Shown piece after piece: positions 26,876-36,239 of a stretch of DNA of 64,000 bases (its first letter is position 1; each line of letters begins with the position of its first letter). Source of the stretch: Rhodococcus sp. 14-2483-1-2. GTDB lineage: Bacteria; Actinomycetota; Actinomycetes; Mycobacteriales; Mycobacteriaceae. The notes beneath the pieces are model-generated. The model was not told where the DNA came from, did not search any database, and saw nothing but the letters and a program-made list of their open reading frames with translations. Position numbers and translations under genes: made by a program. Location: the NCBI RefSeq assembly GCF_002259405.1, contig NZ_NPFW01000017.1, positions 248,001 through 312,000 of the forward strand, in the 5' to 3' direction.

Positions 26876-27376
26876 ATGACCCACGTCACTCTCCGTGTCA
26901 ACGGCACCGATCGCGAGTTCGACTGCGACACGCGAACCACCCTGCTCGACGCCCTTCGGGAAAACCTCGACCTGATCGGTGCCAAGAAGGGGTGTGACCA
27001 CGGGCAGTGCGGAGCGTGCACGGTGTTGGTCGAGGGGCGGCGGATCAACAGCTGCCTGACGTTCGCGGTTGCGCAACAGGATCGCGACATCACCACGGTC
27101 GAGGGACTGTCCGACGGCGACACACTGCATCCCGTGCAGCAGGCCTTCGTCGACCGTGACGCGTTCCAGTGCGGGTACTGCACATCCGGGCAGATCTGTT
27201 CGGCGGTGGCGGTGATCGAAGAGGCCAAGCAGGGTTGGCCGAGCGCGGTCACCGAGGACATCGAGGCCGCCGATGTCGAACTCGATTCCGACGAAGTAAG
27301 AGAACGTATGAGCGGCAACCTCTGTCGTTGTGGTGCCTACTGCAATATCGTCTCGGCCGTACGGGACGCATCGTGA
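26876..27376 (+). CDS. yagT: 2Fe-2S subunit of a molybdenum hydroxylase (YagT/PaoA-like)
   Basis: Small electron-transfer subunit. Two 2Fe-2S centres are present: CDHGQCGAC with a later Cys (about 38-60), and CGYC with CRCGAYC in the C-terminal domain. Sequence and gene order match E. coli YagT/PaoA, but that protein has a Tat signal and this one starts at ATG 26876 (MTHVTLRV) with none, so it is probably cytoplasmic. A TTG 33 bases upstream is the other start option. It overlaps the FAD subunit by four bases (GTGA, 27373-27376), so the three subunits are translationally coupled. Confidence 0.9.
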   Translation: MTHVTLRVNGTDREFDCDTRTTLLDALRENLDLIGAKKGCDHGQCGACTVLVEGRRINSCLTFAVAQQDRDITTVEGLSDGDTLHPVQQAFVDRDAFQCGYCTSGQICSAVAVIEEAKQGWPSAVTEDIEAADVELDSDEVRERMSGNLCRCGAYCNIVSAVRDAS

Positions 27377-28368
27377 AGACCTTCGAGTACGACGCCGCCA
27401 CCGCCGTCGACGACGCCGTGGCCCGCCTCGCCGAGAACGAGAACGCGATGCTGCTCGGCGGGGGAACCAACCTCGTCGACCTGATGAAGCTCGGTGTCGT
27501 GGGCCCCACGACGCTGATCGACGTGACGCGTCTTCCGCTGCACGACATCGACGTGTCGGACGACGGCTCGCTTCGTGTCGGTTCCGGCGTGACCAACAGT
27601 GACCTCGCGGTGCACCCGGTGGTGCGCCAGCGTTATCCCGTGCTCTCGCGGGCGGTGCTCTCCGGAGCCTCGGGCCAGTTACGCAACATGGCCACCACCG
27701 GCGGAAACCTGTTCCAGCGCACCCGGTGCGTCTACTTCATGGATTCATCGAAGCCGTGCAACAAACGCGAACCCGGTTCGGGCTGCCCGGCCCGGACGGG
27801 TGAGCACAGGAATCTCGCGATCCTCGGGGCTTCGGAGGCGTGCGTGGCGACGCATCCGTCGGACATGGCGGTTGCGCTGTCGGCTCTCGATGCGCGTGTC
27901 GTCGTGCGCGGAGTGGACGGTGAGCGTGTCGTGCCGATCGACGACTTCTACCGACTTCCCGGCGACGATCCGGAACGTGACAACACGGTCGCGCGGGACG
28001 AGATCGTCACGGCCGTGGAGATACCGGAATTGGCGGACGGCACCGTCTCCACGTACCGCAAGGTGCGGGATCGGCAGTCCTACGCGTTTGCGGTCGCATC
28101 CGTGGCCGCCGTGCTCGATGTCGAGGACGGCGTCGTGCGTGGGGTGTCGATCGCGCTGGGCGGTGTGGCGCACAAGCCGTGGCGCGCTCGCACTGCCGAG
28201 CACGCGCTGCTCGGCGCGGCCGCCGACGAGGCGTCGTTCCGGCGGGCGATCGCATTGGAACTCGACGCGGCAGAGCCGTTGCGCGACAACGCGTTCAAGA
28301 TTCCGCTGGTGACCAACCTCGTCGCCCGCACCCTGGTGGAACTTACAGATTCGGGGGATCGGTCATGA
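27373..28368 (+). CDS. yagS: FAD-binding subunit of a molybdenum hydroxylase (YagS/PaoB-like)
   Basis: 331 residues, xanthine-dehydrogenase FAD-binding fold. The FAD loops are LLGGGTNLVDLMKLG and ATTGGNLFQRTRC, and the C-terminal CO_deh_flav_C domain includes RKVRDRQSYAFA. The insert with CVYFMDSSKPC and NKREPGSGC supplies extra cysteines at the place where E. coli PaoB carries a 4Fe-4S cluster, so that cluster is probably kept (inference). Start is GTG 27373, overlapping the stop of the 2Fe-2S gene, and it overlaps the large-subunit gene by ATGA at its 3' end. Confidence 0.9.
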   Translation: MKTFEYDAATAVDDAVARLAENENAMLLGGGTNLVDLMKLGVVGPTTLIDVTRLPLHDIDVSDDGSLRVGSGVTNSDLAVHPVVRQRYPVLSRAVLSGASGQLRNMATTGGNLFQRTRCVYFMDSSKPCNKREPGSGCPARTGEHRNLAILGASEACVATHPSDMAVALSALDARVVVRGVDGERVVPIDDFYRLPGDDPERDNTVARDEIVTAVEIPELADGTVSTYRKVRDRQSYAFAVASVAAVLDVEDGVVRGVSIALGGVAHKPWRARTAEHALLGAAADEASFRRAIALELDAAEPLRDNAFKIPLVTNLVARTLVELTDSGDRS

Positions 28369-30428
28369 CCGCATCGATCGGGCAACCGATTCAGCGCACC
28401 GAATCGATAGCGAAGGTGACCGGCCTGGCTCGGTACGCCGCCGAGCAGCCGCCGGCCGTCGGGCAGTTGTATGCCTGGTACGTGCCCGCGACAGTTCCTG
28501 CAGGCACGGTCGAGCACGTCGAACTCGCTACCGACCCGGCGGTGCACGCCGTCCTGTGGCACGGCAACGCCGAGAAGCTCGGCGAGGTCGAGGACGCCGA
28601 ATTGCATGTGCTGCAGTCGAACACCGTCGCGTACCGCGGTCAGATCGTGGCCGTCGTCGTGGCCGAGACCCTGCAGGCCGCGCGGGCCGCCGCTGCCCAG
28701 GTGCAGGTGCGGTACGCCGACGTCCGCTCTCCCGACAACACATTGACGGCGGAGCACAGCACGCTCTACGCGCCCGAGTCCGTCAATGCGGGGTTCCCCA
28801 CCGACGTGACCGTCGGCGATCCCGACGCTGCGCTGGCATCGGCCGAGCACCTCGTCGACAGTTGGTACTCCACCGCGCCGATGCACAACAGTCCGATGGA
28901 GCCGCATGCCACCACGGCGCAGTGGTCCGACGGCGTTCTGACGCTGTGGGATTCGACGCAGGCACCGTCCGGTGTCCAGGGCGACCTCGCTACGGCGTTC
29001 GACCTCGAGCCCGAGAACGTTCGCGTGATCGCGGAGAACGTCGGCGGCGGATTCGGAGCCAAGGGCAGTACTCGGCCCAATGCGATCCTCGCGGCGATGG
29101 CTGCACGCGCCACCGGTAAGACAGTGAAGCTGGTCCTGCCGAGGCAGGCCCTGTTCGATGTCGTCGGCTATCGCACCCCGACGCTCAATCACGTTCGTCT
29201 GGGCGCTGATTCGACCGGAACTCTGCAGGCGATCGCACACGATTCGTTCCAGCAGACCAGCACGATCTTCGAGTTCTGTGAGCAGACCTCGGAATCGACT
29301 CGGCACATCTACGCGGCTCCGAACCGTCGCACCACCCACCGGCTCGCACAGCTGGACGTCGGAACCCCGCGGTGGATGCGGGCACCCGGCGAAGCGCCGG
29401 GCATGTTCGCCGTCGAGACGGCCATCGACGAATTGGCCGTGGCCACCGGTATCGATCCGATCGATCTGCGGATCCGCAACGAGCCGGACGTCGATCCGGC
29501 CAGTGGTAACCCGTTCAGCTCACGCAGCGTGGTGCAATGCCTCCGCGAGGGAGCCGAGAAGTTCGGCTGGGACGGCCGCAATTCCGCGCCCGGTCAGCGT
29601 CGAGAAGGCAACACCCTGGTCGGCATGGGCGTCGCGACGGCCAGCTACCCGGTGCTGATCTCACCGAGTACCGCGTCGGCGCGCGTGGAGCAGGACGGCA
29701 CGATCACGGTTTCCGTCGCCGCGTCGGACATCGGAACCGGCGCGCGCACCGTGCTGCGCCAGATCGCGGCCGATGCTCTCGAGGTGGACGCGGACACCGT
29801 CACACTCGAACTCGGCGACAGCGCACTGCCGAAAGCGCCTGGAGCAGGCGGCTCCTCGGGCACCTCGTCGTGGGGCTGGGCCGTCACCAAGGTCTGCCAC
29901 TCTCTGAAGGCTCAGGGTTCGTACGAGCCGGGGAACTCGGCCGAGGCCGACACCACCGACGACGTCGAGGGTCAGAAGGAGCTGGCGCGCATGGCTTTCG
30001 GTGCCCAGTTCGCCGAGGTGGCGGTCGACATCGACACCGGTGAAGTGCGGGTACGAAGGATGCTCGGCGTCTTCGGTATCGGCGCGGTGATGAATCCGCG
30101 GCTGGCCAGGTCTCAGCTCATCGGCGGCATGACGTTCGGACTCGGCATGGCGCTGATGGAGAACGGCATCACCGATCGCGAGTTCGGTGGATTCGCCAAT
30201 CATGATTTCGCGGAGTACCACATCCCGGCGTGTGCGGACGTCACCGATCTCGAGGCCGTATGGGTCGGGGAAGTCGACACAGAACTGGCGCCCATGGGCG
30301 GCAAGGGTATCGGTGAGATCGGTGCAGTCGGATCCTCGGCGGCCATCGGCAATGCCGTCTACAACGCCACCGGCGTCCGAGTCCGTGACCTCCCGATCAC
30401 CCTGGACAAGGTGCTACCGCACCTCTAG
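28365..30428 (+). CDS. yagR: Molybdopterin subunit of a molybdenum hydroxylase (YagR/PaoC-like)
   Basis: 687-residue catalytic subunit that would bind molybdopterin cytosine dinucleotide. Key stretches: GGGFGAKG (about 229), the RAPGEAPGMFA loop near 345, a cofactor region GAGGSSGTS, and the C-terminal GGKGIGEIGAVG with the catalytic Glu. Family members oxidise aldehydes or N-heterocycles; by gene order and the 4Fe-4S-type FAD subunit an aldehyde oxidoreductase is favoured. No maturation genes (XdhC/PaoD, Moco synthesis) lie in the window, so they must be elsewhere. Confidence 0.91.
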   Translation: MTASIGQPIQRTESIAKVTGLARYAAEQPPAVGQLYAWYVPATVPAGTVEHVELATDPAVHAVLWHGNAEKLGEVEDAELHVLQSNTVAYRGQIVAVVVAETLQAARAAAAQVQVRYADVRSPDNTLTAEHSTLYAPESVNAGFPTDVTVGDPDAALASAEHLVDSWYSTAPMHNSPMEPHATTAQWSDGVLTLWDSTQAPSGVQGDLATAFDLEPENVRVIAENVGGGFGAKGSTRPNAILAAMAARATGKTVKLVLPRQALFDVVGYRTPTLNHVRLGADSTGTLQAIAHDSFQQTSTIFEFCEQTSESTRHIYAAPNRRTTHRLAQLDVGTPRWMRAPGEAPGMFAVETAIDELAVATGIDPIDLRIRNEPDVDPASGNPFSSRSVVQCLREGAEKFGWDGRNSAPGQRREGNTLVGMGVATASYPVLISPSTASARVEQDGTITVSVAASDIGTGARTVLRQIAADALEVDADTVTLELGDSALPKAPGAGGSSGTSSWGWAVTKVCHSLKAQGSYEPGNSAEADTTDDVEGQKELARMAFGAQFAEVAVDIDTGEVRVRRMLGVFGIGAVMNPRLARSQLIGGMTFGLGMALMENGITDREFGGFANHDFAEYHIPACADVTDLEAVWVGEVDTELAPMGGKGIGEIGAVGSSAAIGNAVYNATGVRVRDLPITLDKVLPHL

Positions 30429-30444
30429 AACGGGCGCAGCCCCT

Positions 30445-31191
30445 CTACGCCAATATTCGCTGCAAGAATTGACGTGTCCGGGGCTCGGTCGGGTTCACCA
30501 GCACCTGTTCCGGTGTGCCTCGTTCCAGGACGACGCCGTTCTCGATGAACAGCACCTGATCGGCGACCTGCTGGGCGAAGCGGATTTCGTGGGTGACGAT
30601 CACCATCGTCCAGCCCTGTGCGGCAAGGCCTTTGATGACGGCAAGAACTTCGCCGACGAGCTCGGGATCGAGTGCCGAGGTGGGCTCGTCGAACAGCATC
30701 AACTTGGGGCGCAGTGCGAGAGCTCTCGCAATTCCGACGCGTTGTTGCTGGCCGCCGGAAAGCTGGAACGGGTACTGGTCGGACTTGGCGTCGAGACCGA
30801 TCTGATCGAGGATTGCGTGCGCGTCCCGAATGGCGTCGTCCTTGGCGCGCTTCTGCACGATCACCGGTCCCTCGATGATGTTCTGCAGCACCGTCTTGTG
30901 CGGAAACAGGTTGTGGCTCTGGAACACCATGCCGCTCTGGGCACGGAAATGTCGGAGCTGCGCCGCGCTGACGGAGTCTGCGAAATCCACCGATACGTCC
31001 CCGATACGGATGATGCCTGCGTCGGCCTGATCGAGTGCGTTCAGTGTGCGCAGCACCGTGGTCTTACCGGATCCGGACGGTCCGATGATGACGGTGACGG
31101 TGCCGGAGGGCACGGTGAACGAGATGTCCTTCAACACTTCGAGTGGTCCGAACGATTTCTTCAGTGCGGATACTTCCAGCAGGTCTGTCAT
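30445..31191 (-). CDS. Polar amino-acid ABC transporter ATP-binding protein
   Basis: 248-residue ATPase of the GlnQ/HisP group. Walker [10 protein letters not shown] (about 37), Q-loop [11 protein letters not shown], signature QLSGGQQQR, Walker [15 protein letters not shown] and the H-loop VTHEI are all present. Its ATG overlaps the stop of the upstream binding-protein/permease gene (31188-31191, ATGA), so the two form a coupled importer operon. It energises uptake of a polar amino acid; specificity lies in the partner. Confidence 0.93.
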   Translation of the reverse strand: MTDLLEVSALKKSFGPLEVLKDISFTVPSGTVTVIIGPSGSGKTTVLRTLNALDQADAGIIRIGDVSVDFADSVSAAQLRHFRAQSGMVFQSHNLFPHKTVLQNIIEGPVIVQKRAKDDAIRDAHAILDQIGLDAKSDQYPFQLSGGQQQRVGIARALALRPKLMLFDEPTSALDPELVGEVLAVIKGLAAQGWTMVIVTHEIRFAQQVADQVLFIENGVVLERGTPEQVLVNPTEPRTRQFLQRILA

Positions 31192-32678
31192 TTGGCCACG
31201 TACCTGTCGAGTCGGACTTCGAGTTTGCCTTGGAAGAACGAGAGAACGATGCAGATCACCCAGTAGTAGAGCGCTGCAACTGTGTAGAGGGTGAAGAAGT
31301 CGAATGTCGGGGCCGCCGCGAGTTGCGCGACGCGCAGCAGCTCGGTCACCAGGATGGTCGACGCGAGCGAGGTGTCCTTGACCAACGAGATCAGCGTGTT
31401 CGACAACGGTGGTACCGCGGTGCGCAGTGCCTGTGGAAGCACGATGCGCTGCAACGTCGTTCGGTATCCCATCCCGATGGTCTGCGCGGCCTCCCACTGG
31501 CCCTTGGGCACGCTCAGGATCGCGGCACGGATCACCTCGGCCGCGTAGCCACCGACATTCAGCGAGAACGCGACCACCGCGGCCGGGAACGGCGAGATCA
31601 CGATGCCGAATTGCGGGAGCCCGTAGAAGATGATGAACAGCTGCAGCAGCAGGGGAGTACCGCGGATGATCGAGACGTAGAACCGGGCGACCGCAGCGAG
31701 CGGCGTGATCGACGAAATACGAGCGAGCGCAACCGCGAGAGCGATCACGAGTCCGATCACGAAGCTGATGGCGGTCAGCGGAATCGTCATGGTCACCGTG
31801 GCTTTGAGCATCGGCCACAGGTTGTCGAGAACCAGCTGTGTCTTCGACGGCGCAGTCGAACCCTCGTCGTCGCTCACCGGGACCACGGTGTCGGCCGTCG
31901 GTGCGGCGACGTCGCTGCCGAAGTACTTGTTCGAGATCTCGGCGATGGTGCCGTTCTCGCGGAGTGTGTCGATGGCGGCGTCGACCTCGTCCATCAGCCC
32001 ACTGTCCTTCCGAGCCACGAAGGATTGCAAGGTCGTGTCTCCGGTCTCGCCCGCGATTTTCACTCCGGTGTCGCCGGTCTGCTGCAGGTACTCGGCGATC
32101 GCGAGGGAGTCGTTGACGGTGGCGTCGACGCGGCCGTCCTTGACGAGCGTGACGGCCTGGACGAATCCCTCGACGGCTTCGACGTTCGCGCCCGCGTCCG
32201 CCGCGACCTCTGCCCAGTTGCTCGTCGAGGATTGGGCGGTGGTCTTGCCGGCCAGGTCGTCGAGAGAGGTGATGGTGGAGTCGTCTGCGGCGGTGAGGAT
32301 CTGGCCTTCCGACACCGTGTAGGGCGTCGACAGGTCGTAGGCCGACTGGCGCGCAGGGGTGATCGAGACCTGGTTGGCGATGAGGTCGAAGCGCTGGGAT
32401 TGCAGTCCGGCGAAGATCGAATCGAACGGGGTCTGCACGAAGTCGACGCGTACGCCCAACTCGGCACCGACGGCGTTGATGACGTCGATGTCGTAACCGG
32501 TGAGTTGTCCGTCGCCGCCCTGATAGCTGAACGGGCTGTAGGTGCCCTCGGTGCCGACGACCAGTACGCCCTCGTCCTTCACCCGGTCCAGCAGCGACTG
32601 TGAGGACGAACTGCAGCCGGACAGCCCCAGGATGCCGATGAGGATCGCGACCAGAGCCAGAATCGATCTGCGCACCAT
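31188..32678 (-). CDS. Fused substrate-binding protein and permease for amino acids
   Basis: 496 residues. A lipoprotein-like signal with lipobox LGLSGC (Cys22) leads into a type-3 binding domain (about 30-258: [34 protein letters not shown]). A linker follows, and from about 285 a membrane permease domain with five or so helices and the HisMQ loop around [18 protein letters not shown] and [11 protein letters not shown]. Binding protein and permease are usually separate genes; fusions occur in some Gram-positive amino-acid importers. It is followed by its ATPase. Glutamine, cystine or a related amino acid is likely; no residue decides which. Confidence 0.9.
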   Translation of the reverse strand: MVRRSILALVAILIGILGLSGCSSSSQSLLDRVKDEGVLVVGTEGTYSPFSYQGGDGQLTGYDIDVINAVGAELGVRVDFVQTPFDSIFAGLQSQRFDLIANQVSITPARQSAYDLSTPYTVSEGQILTAADDSTITSLDDLAGKTTAQSSTSNWAEVAADAGANVEAVEGFVQAVTLVKDGRVDATVNDSLAIAEYLQQTGDTGVKIAGETGDTTLQSFVARKDSGLMDEVDAAIDTLRENGTIAEISNKYFGSDVAAPTADTVVPVSDDEGSTAPSKTQLVLDNLWPMLKATVTMTIPLTAISFVIGLVIALAVALARISSITPLAAVARFYVSIIRGTPLLLQLFIIFYGLPQFGIVISPFPAAVVAFSLNVGGYAAEVIRAAILSVPKGQWEAAQTIGMGYRTTLQRIVLPQALRTAVPPLSNTLISLVKDTSLASTILVTELLRVAQLAAAPTFDFFTLYTVAALYYWVICIVLSFFQGKLEVRLDRYVAK

Positions 32679-32717
32679 CTGCGCCCGCTTTCGCCGTATG
32701 TACGAGTGGAGAAAAAC

Positions 32718-33200
32718 CTACCCGTCGATCTCCAGTTCCGCTGACACCACGACGGTGTTGTTCATCGGCAGGGCCGCGACCCCGAGTGCGGTGCGGGCAT
32801 GGGCACCGATCTCCGGACCGAAGATTGCGAGCACGAGATCCGAGAAGCCGTTGACGACCGTGGTGGTCTGAGTGAAGCCGTGGTCGGCGTTGACCGATCC
32901 GGTGACGGTCAGCCACGCGCTGATTCGATCGAGATCTCCGACGGCACGGGCGACGCTACCGAGGAGCGCCAGTGCGGTGTCGCGGGCGGCGTCGGTTGCG
33001 GCGTCGAGATTCACCTGTGACGGCACAGCGCCGAACGGGCCGGCCAGAGTTCCGTCCGGTGCCAACGGAGAATGCCCGGACGCGAAGACCCGGTTGCCGC
33101 GCACGCGCACCCATTCGAACGAGAACTCGAAACCGGGTGGGGCGGTCGGTTCACCGGGCAAGGTGAAGCCCAGTTCGGTGATGCGACGTTCGATCTCCAT
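32718..33200 (-). CDS. RidA-family protein (YjgF/UK114)
   Basis: 160-residue Rid-fold protein; relatives deaminate reactive enamine/imine intermediates. The family signature region is at [13 protein letters not shown] and the C-terminus [23 protein letters not shown], where RidA enzymes usually keep an Arg in this position. It belongs to the longer Rid subgroups, whose chemistry is less certain. Start ATG 33200 lacks a strong Shine-Dalgarno. A histidine phosphatase gene lies 14 bases upstream on the same strand, so they may share a transcript. Confidence 0.85.
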   Translation of the reverse strand: MEIERRITELGFTLPGEPTAPPGFEFSFEWVRVRGNRVFASGHSPLAPDGTLAGPFGAVPSQVNLDAATDAARDTALALLGSVARAVGDLDRISAWLTVTGSVNADHGFTQTTTVVNGFSDLVLAIFGPEIGAHARTALGVAALPMNNTVVVSAELEIDG

Positions 33201-33214
33201 GGAGGAAAACTCTG

Positions 33215-33769
33215 TCAGACCGGGATGCCGTTGATGGTGCGAACGGTCCAGCGAGAACCGTCGTGTTCGAGGGTGGAGACGCCCGCGTTGAGGATGCGCG
33301 GCGAGTGCCGCCGCCGGATCGCGTCGAAGATCGCCCGGATGACGCCGCCGTGCGCCACGGCGATCACCGCGGAGTCCGGGTAGCGCGCGGCGATGTCGTC
33401 GACGGCGCGCACGCCTCGGACGATCAGATTCGAGCGGGGCTCCAAGCCGGGGTACATGCCGTTCGGCCAGTGCGAATACGCATCCCAGTCGGTGAATCCT
33501 TCGGCCTCGCCGAAGTGCCGCTCGGCCAGATCGGGGAACTCGGCGGTGCGGGTCAGGCCGAGGTGTGCACCGATGATGTCGGCGGTTTCCGCTGCTCGGA
33601 TCAACGGTGAACTGACCAGGTGGTCCCACTGGCGGTACTCGAGTTCGTAGCCGGCCTCGCGGGCCTGAGCACGGCCGGTGTCGTTGAGAGGAATGTCCGA
33701 CGAGCCCTGCAGACGCCCGTGCAGATTCCAGTTCGTTTCACCGTGCCGAACCAGTGCCAGAAGAGTCAT
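33215..33769 (-). CDS. Histidine phosphatase (phosphoglycerate-mutase-like)
   Basis: 184-residue member of the histidine phosphatase superfamily. The catalytic LVRHGETNWN (His near 9) comes at the N-terminus, followed by GSSDIPLNDTGRAQA, SSPLIRAAETA with the phosphate-binding Arg, and the second His in AVAHGGVIRA. The short length fits a broad-specificity cofactor-independent phosphatase and not a glycolytic mutase. It is divergent from an acyl-CoA dehydrogenase gene and just ahead of RidA. Substrate unknown. Confidence 0.9.
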   Translation of the reverse strand: MTLLALVRHGETNWNLHGRLQGSSDIPLNDTGRAQAREAGYELEYRQWDHLVSSPLIRAAETADIIGAHLGLTRTAEFPDLAERHFGEAEGFTDWDAYSHWPNGMYPGLEPRSNLIVRGVRAVDDIAARYPDSAVIAVAHGGVIRAIFDAIRRRHSPRILNAGVSTLEHDGSRWTVRTINGIPV

Positions 33770-33847
33770 AGTGAGCGGAGAATATCCCAGAGTTACCAGG
33801 GAGTACGGTCGATACGAAGATACGTGAACGAGCTTGGAGGATTGTCG

Positions 33848-35023
33848 ATGAATCTTGCCCTGACAGAAGAAGAGGCCGCGTTCCGTGACGAGATGCGGAC
33901 GTTCTTCACCACGAAGGTCCCCGCCGAGATTCGTGAGAAGAGCGCGACGGGTCAGGAGTTGAGCAAGGACGAGGTGGTTACGACCATGCGAATCCTCAAC
34001 GAGAACGGCTTGGCGGTCCCACATTGGCCCGCCGAGTTCGGTGGCCGCGACTGGACCGCTGTGCAGCGCCACATCTGGCTCGACGAAATGCAGCTGGCGT
34101 CGGTGCCGGAGCCGCTGGCGTTCAACGCCTCGATGGTCGGCCCGGTCATCGCAACGTTCGGCTCTCAGGAGCTCAAGGAGAAGTTCCTGCCCAAGACGGC
34201 GAATCTCGACATCTGGTGGTGCCAGGGCTTCTCCGAGCCCGAGGCCGGATCGGACCTGGCGTCGTTGCGCACCACCGCCATCCGCGACGGTGACGACTAC
34301 ATCGTCAACGGACAGAAGACGTGGACCACGCTCGGCCAGTACGCCGACTGGATCTTCGCGCTCGTGCGCACCAACCCGGACGCGCCGAAGAAGCAGGCCG
34401 GAATTTCGTTCCTGCTCATCGATCTGAACACTCCCGGCATCGAGATGCGCCCCATCAAGCTGATCGACGGCAGTGTCGAGGTCAACGAGGTCTTCTTCGA
34501 CAACGTCCGCGTTCCGGCCGAGAACCTCGTCGGCGAGGAGAACCAGGGTTGGAGCTACGCCAAGTTCCTGCTCGGTAACGAGCGCACCGGCGTCGCCCGC
34601 GCCGGACACACCAAAGTGCATCTGGGACAGGCGAAGAAGCACGCCGCGCAGACCAAGGTCGGCAGCGGCACGCTGCTCGAGGACCCACTGTTCGCGGCCA
34701 AGATGGCCGAGGTCGAGAACGAACTGCTCGCCCTCGAGCTGACTCAGCTGCGCCTGGTGTCCAGCTCGGACGACGGCAAGCCGAATCCGGCGTCGTCGAT
34801 CCTCAAGCTGCGGGGATCGGAATTGCAGCAGACCACGACCGAGTTGCTGATGGACGTTGCCGGGCCGGACTCACTGCCCTACGAGGCGGGCGAGGACATC
34901 GAGAGCGAAGGCTGGGCGCAGCGCTCGGTACCGGGGTATCTCAACTACCGCAAGGTGTCGATCTACGGCGGCTCGAACGAGGTTCAGCGCACCATCATCG
35001 CCTCGGCGATTCTCGGACTGTAA
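33848..35023 (+). CDS. Acyl-CoA dehydrogenase, first subunit of a heteromeric pair
   Basis: 391-residue acyl-CoA dehydrogenase. The FAD-binding FSEPEAGSDLASLRTTA lies near 125-140, the loop QKTWTTLGQYADW follows, and the C-terminus ends IYGGSNEVQRTIIASAILGL. A good GGAGG stands seven bases ahead of ATG 33848. A second, more divergent acyl-CoA dehydrogenase follows 16 bases downstream; such pairs in mycolata (for example the FadE26/27 and FadE28/29 ChsE enzymes) form alpha2-beta2 heterotetramers with one active flavin site per pair. The likely substrate class is a sterol or branched acyl-CoA (inference). I could not fix which subunit has the catalytic base. Confidence 0.9.
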   Translation: MNLALTEEEAAFRDEMRTFFTTKVPAEIREKSATGQELSKDEVVTTMRILNENGLAVPHWPAEFGGRDWTAVQRHIWLDEMQLASVPEPLAFNASMVGPVIATFGSQELKEKFLPKTANLDIWWCQGFSEPEAGSDLASLRTTAIRDGDDYIVNGQKTWTTLGQYADWIFALVRTNPDAPKKQAGISFLLIDLNTPGIEMRPIKLIDGSVEVNEVFFDNVRVPAENLVGEENQGWSYAKFLLGNERTGVARAGHTKVHLGQAKKHAAQTKVGSGTLLEDPLFAAKMAEVENELLALELTQLRLVSSSDDGKPNPASSILKLRGSELQQTTTELLMDVAGPDSLPYEAGEDIESEGWAQRSVPGYLNYRKVSIYGGSNEVQRTIIASAILGL

Positions 35024-35039
35024 GGGAGCATCTGAAGAC

Positions 35040-36167
35040 ATGGATTTCGAACTCAACGAAGAGCAGAAGCTGCTGCGCGACACCACTCGTGAGGTGCTCA
35101 CGCGGGCGTACGACACCGAGAAGCGCAACAAGATCGTTGCCGGTGAGCTGGGCTGGAGCACCGACGTCTGGAAGCAGTTGGCCGAGGTCGGCCTGCTGGG
35201 TCTGACGTTCAGCGAAGAGGACGGCGGCATGGACGCCGGTCCCGTGGAGATCATGGCAGTGATGACCGAGGTCGGACGACGGCTCGCGCCGGAGCCGATT
35301 CTCGACGCCGTGCTCGTCCCCGGCGGGTTGATCTCCGAACTCGGCAGCGCCGATCAGCGCGCGCGGCTCCTGCCGCCCGTCGCCGAGGGGTCGTCGATGT
35401 TGGCGTTCGCGCACAACGAATCCGGCAGCCGCTGGCCCAACATCGAGGTCGCGACCACCGCCACCGAGGACGGTGGATCGTGGTCGATCAACGGCGTCAA
35501 GAACCCGGTCCCGCACGGCGGTAGCGCAGACGTGATCGTGGTCAGTGCCGCGCTGCCCACCGGTGGAACAGGACTGTTCGTCGTCGACGCCGACGCGACC
35601 GGTCTCACACGCAAGTCCTACGCCACCCATGACGGTCAGCGCGCCGCGCAGATCGAATTCGTCGACGTCGCGGCCGAACCGCTCGGCACCGCCGAGAACG
35701 CGGCAGCGGCCATCACCGGTGCCGAGGTGCGTGCTCAGGCCGCGTTGTGCGCCGAGGCGATCGGTGCGATGGAGGAGGCGCTGCGGCTGACCACCGATTA
35801 CCTGAAGGCGCGCAAGCAGTTCGGGGTTCCGCTGGCCAAGTTCCAGGCGCTCACCTTCCGTGCGGCGGACATGTACGTGCTGCTCGAACTCGCCCGCAGC
35901 ATGAGCCTGTACGCCACGATGTCGTTGGCCGACGGCAACGTCGACCCGACGATCGCCTCGCGCGCGAAGCTGCAGATCTCACGGTCCGGTCGCAAGATCG
36001 GCCAGGAGGCGATTCAGTTGCACGGCGGAATCGGCGTCACGGCCGAATATCCGGTCGGGCACTACACCAGTCGGCTGGTGGCCATCGAGCACACCCTCGG
36101 CGGTGCCGACGAGCACCTGCGCATCCTGGCGTCGAAGGTCGCCGATCACGATCTGATCGGGATCTGA
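35040..36167 (+). CDS. Acyl-CoA dehydrogenase, second subunit of the pair
   Basis: 375-residue partner of the preceding gene, preceded by AAGGGAG. It has the dehydrogenase fold with a normal C-terminal domain (KARKQFGVPLAKFQALTF, QLHGGIGVTAEYPVGHYTSRL) but a middle domain with little of the flavin-contact pattern of its partner: the region corresponding to FSEPEAGSDLAS reads LAFAHNESGSRWPN. This is the usual look of the second subunit in two-gene ACADs, where it completes the site contributed by the first. Ends in front of a strong terminator. Confidence 0.87.
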   Translation: MDFELNEEQKLLRDTTREVLTRAYDTEKRNKIVAGELGWSTDVWKQLAEVGLLGLTFSEEDGGMDAGPVEIMAVMTEVGRRLAPEPILDAVLVPGGLISELGSADQRARLLPPVAEGSSMLAFAHNESGSRWPNIEVATTATEDGGSWSINGVKNPVPHGGSADVIVVSAALPTGGTGLFVVDADATGLTRKSYATHDGQRAAQIEFVDVAAEPLGTAENAAAAITGAEVRAQAALCAEAIGAMEEALRLTTDYLKARKQFGVPLAKFQALTFRAADMYVLLELARSMSLYATMSLADGNVDPTIASRAKLQISRSGRKIGQEAIQLHGGIGVTAEYPVGHYTSRLVAIEHTLGGADEHLRILASKVADHDLIGI

Positions 36168-36183
36168 CGCTCGTCAGAAGACT

Positions 36184-36224
36184 CCTCGGGCCCGGCCACC
36201 GTCGACAGGTGGCCGGGCCCGAGG
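36184..36224. terminator. Bidirectional terminator
   Basis: A 17-bp perfect stem CCTCGGGCCCGGCCACC / GGTGGCCGGGCCCGAGG around GTCGACA, ending in TCGTTG. It separates the ACAD pair from the convergent hydrolase. Confidence 0.9.
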
Positions 36225-36239
36225 TCGTTGTGCGAGGTG

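Noticed and set aside
27169-27372. Long upstream extension of the YagS-like frame inside the 2Fe-2S subunit gene
   Set aside because: The GTG at 27373 overlaps the upstream stop and begins the conserved FAD-subunit sequence; the extension is an overlap artefact.
33620-33847. Longer N-terminus for the first acyl-CoA dehydrogenase
   Set aside because: ATG 33848 has GGAGG and begins the conserved MNLALTEEE; the longer form runs into the divergent phosphatase gene.
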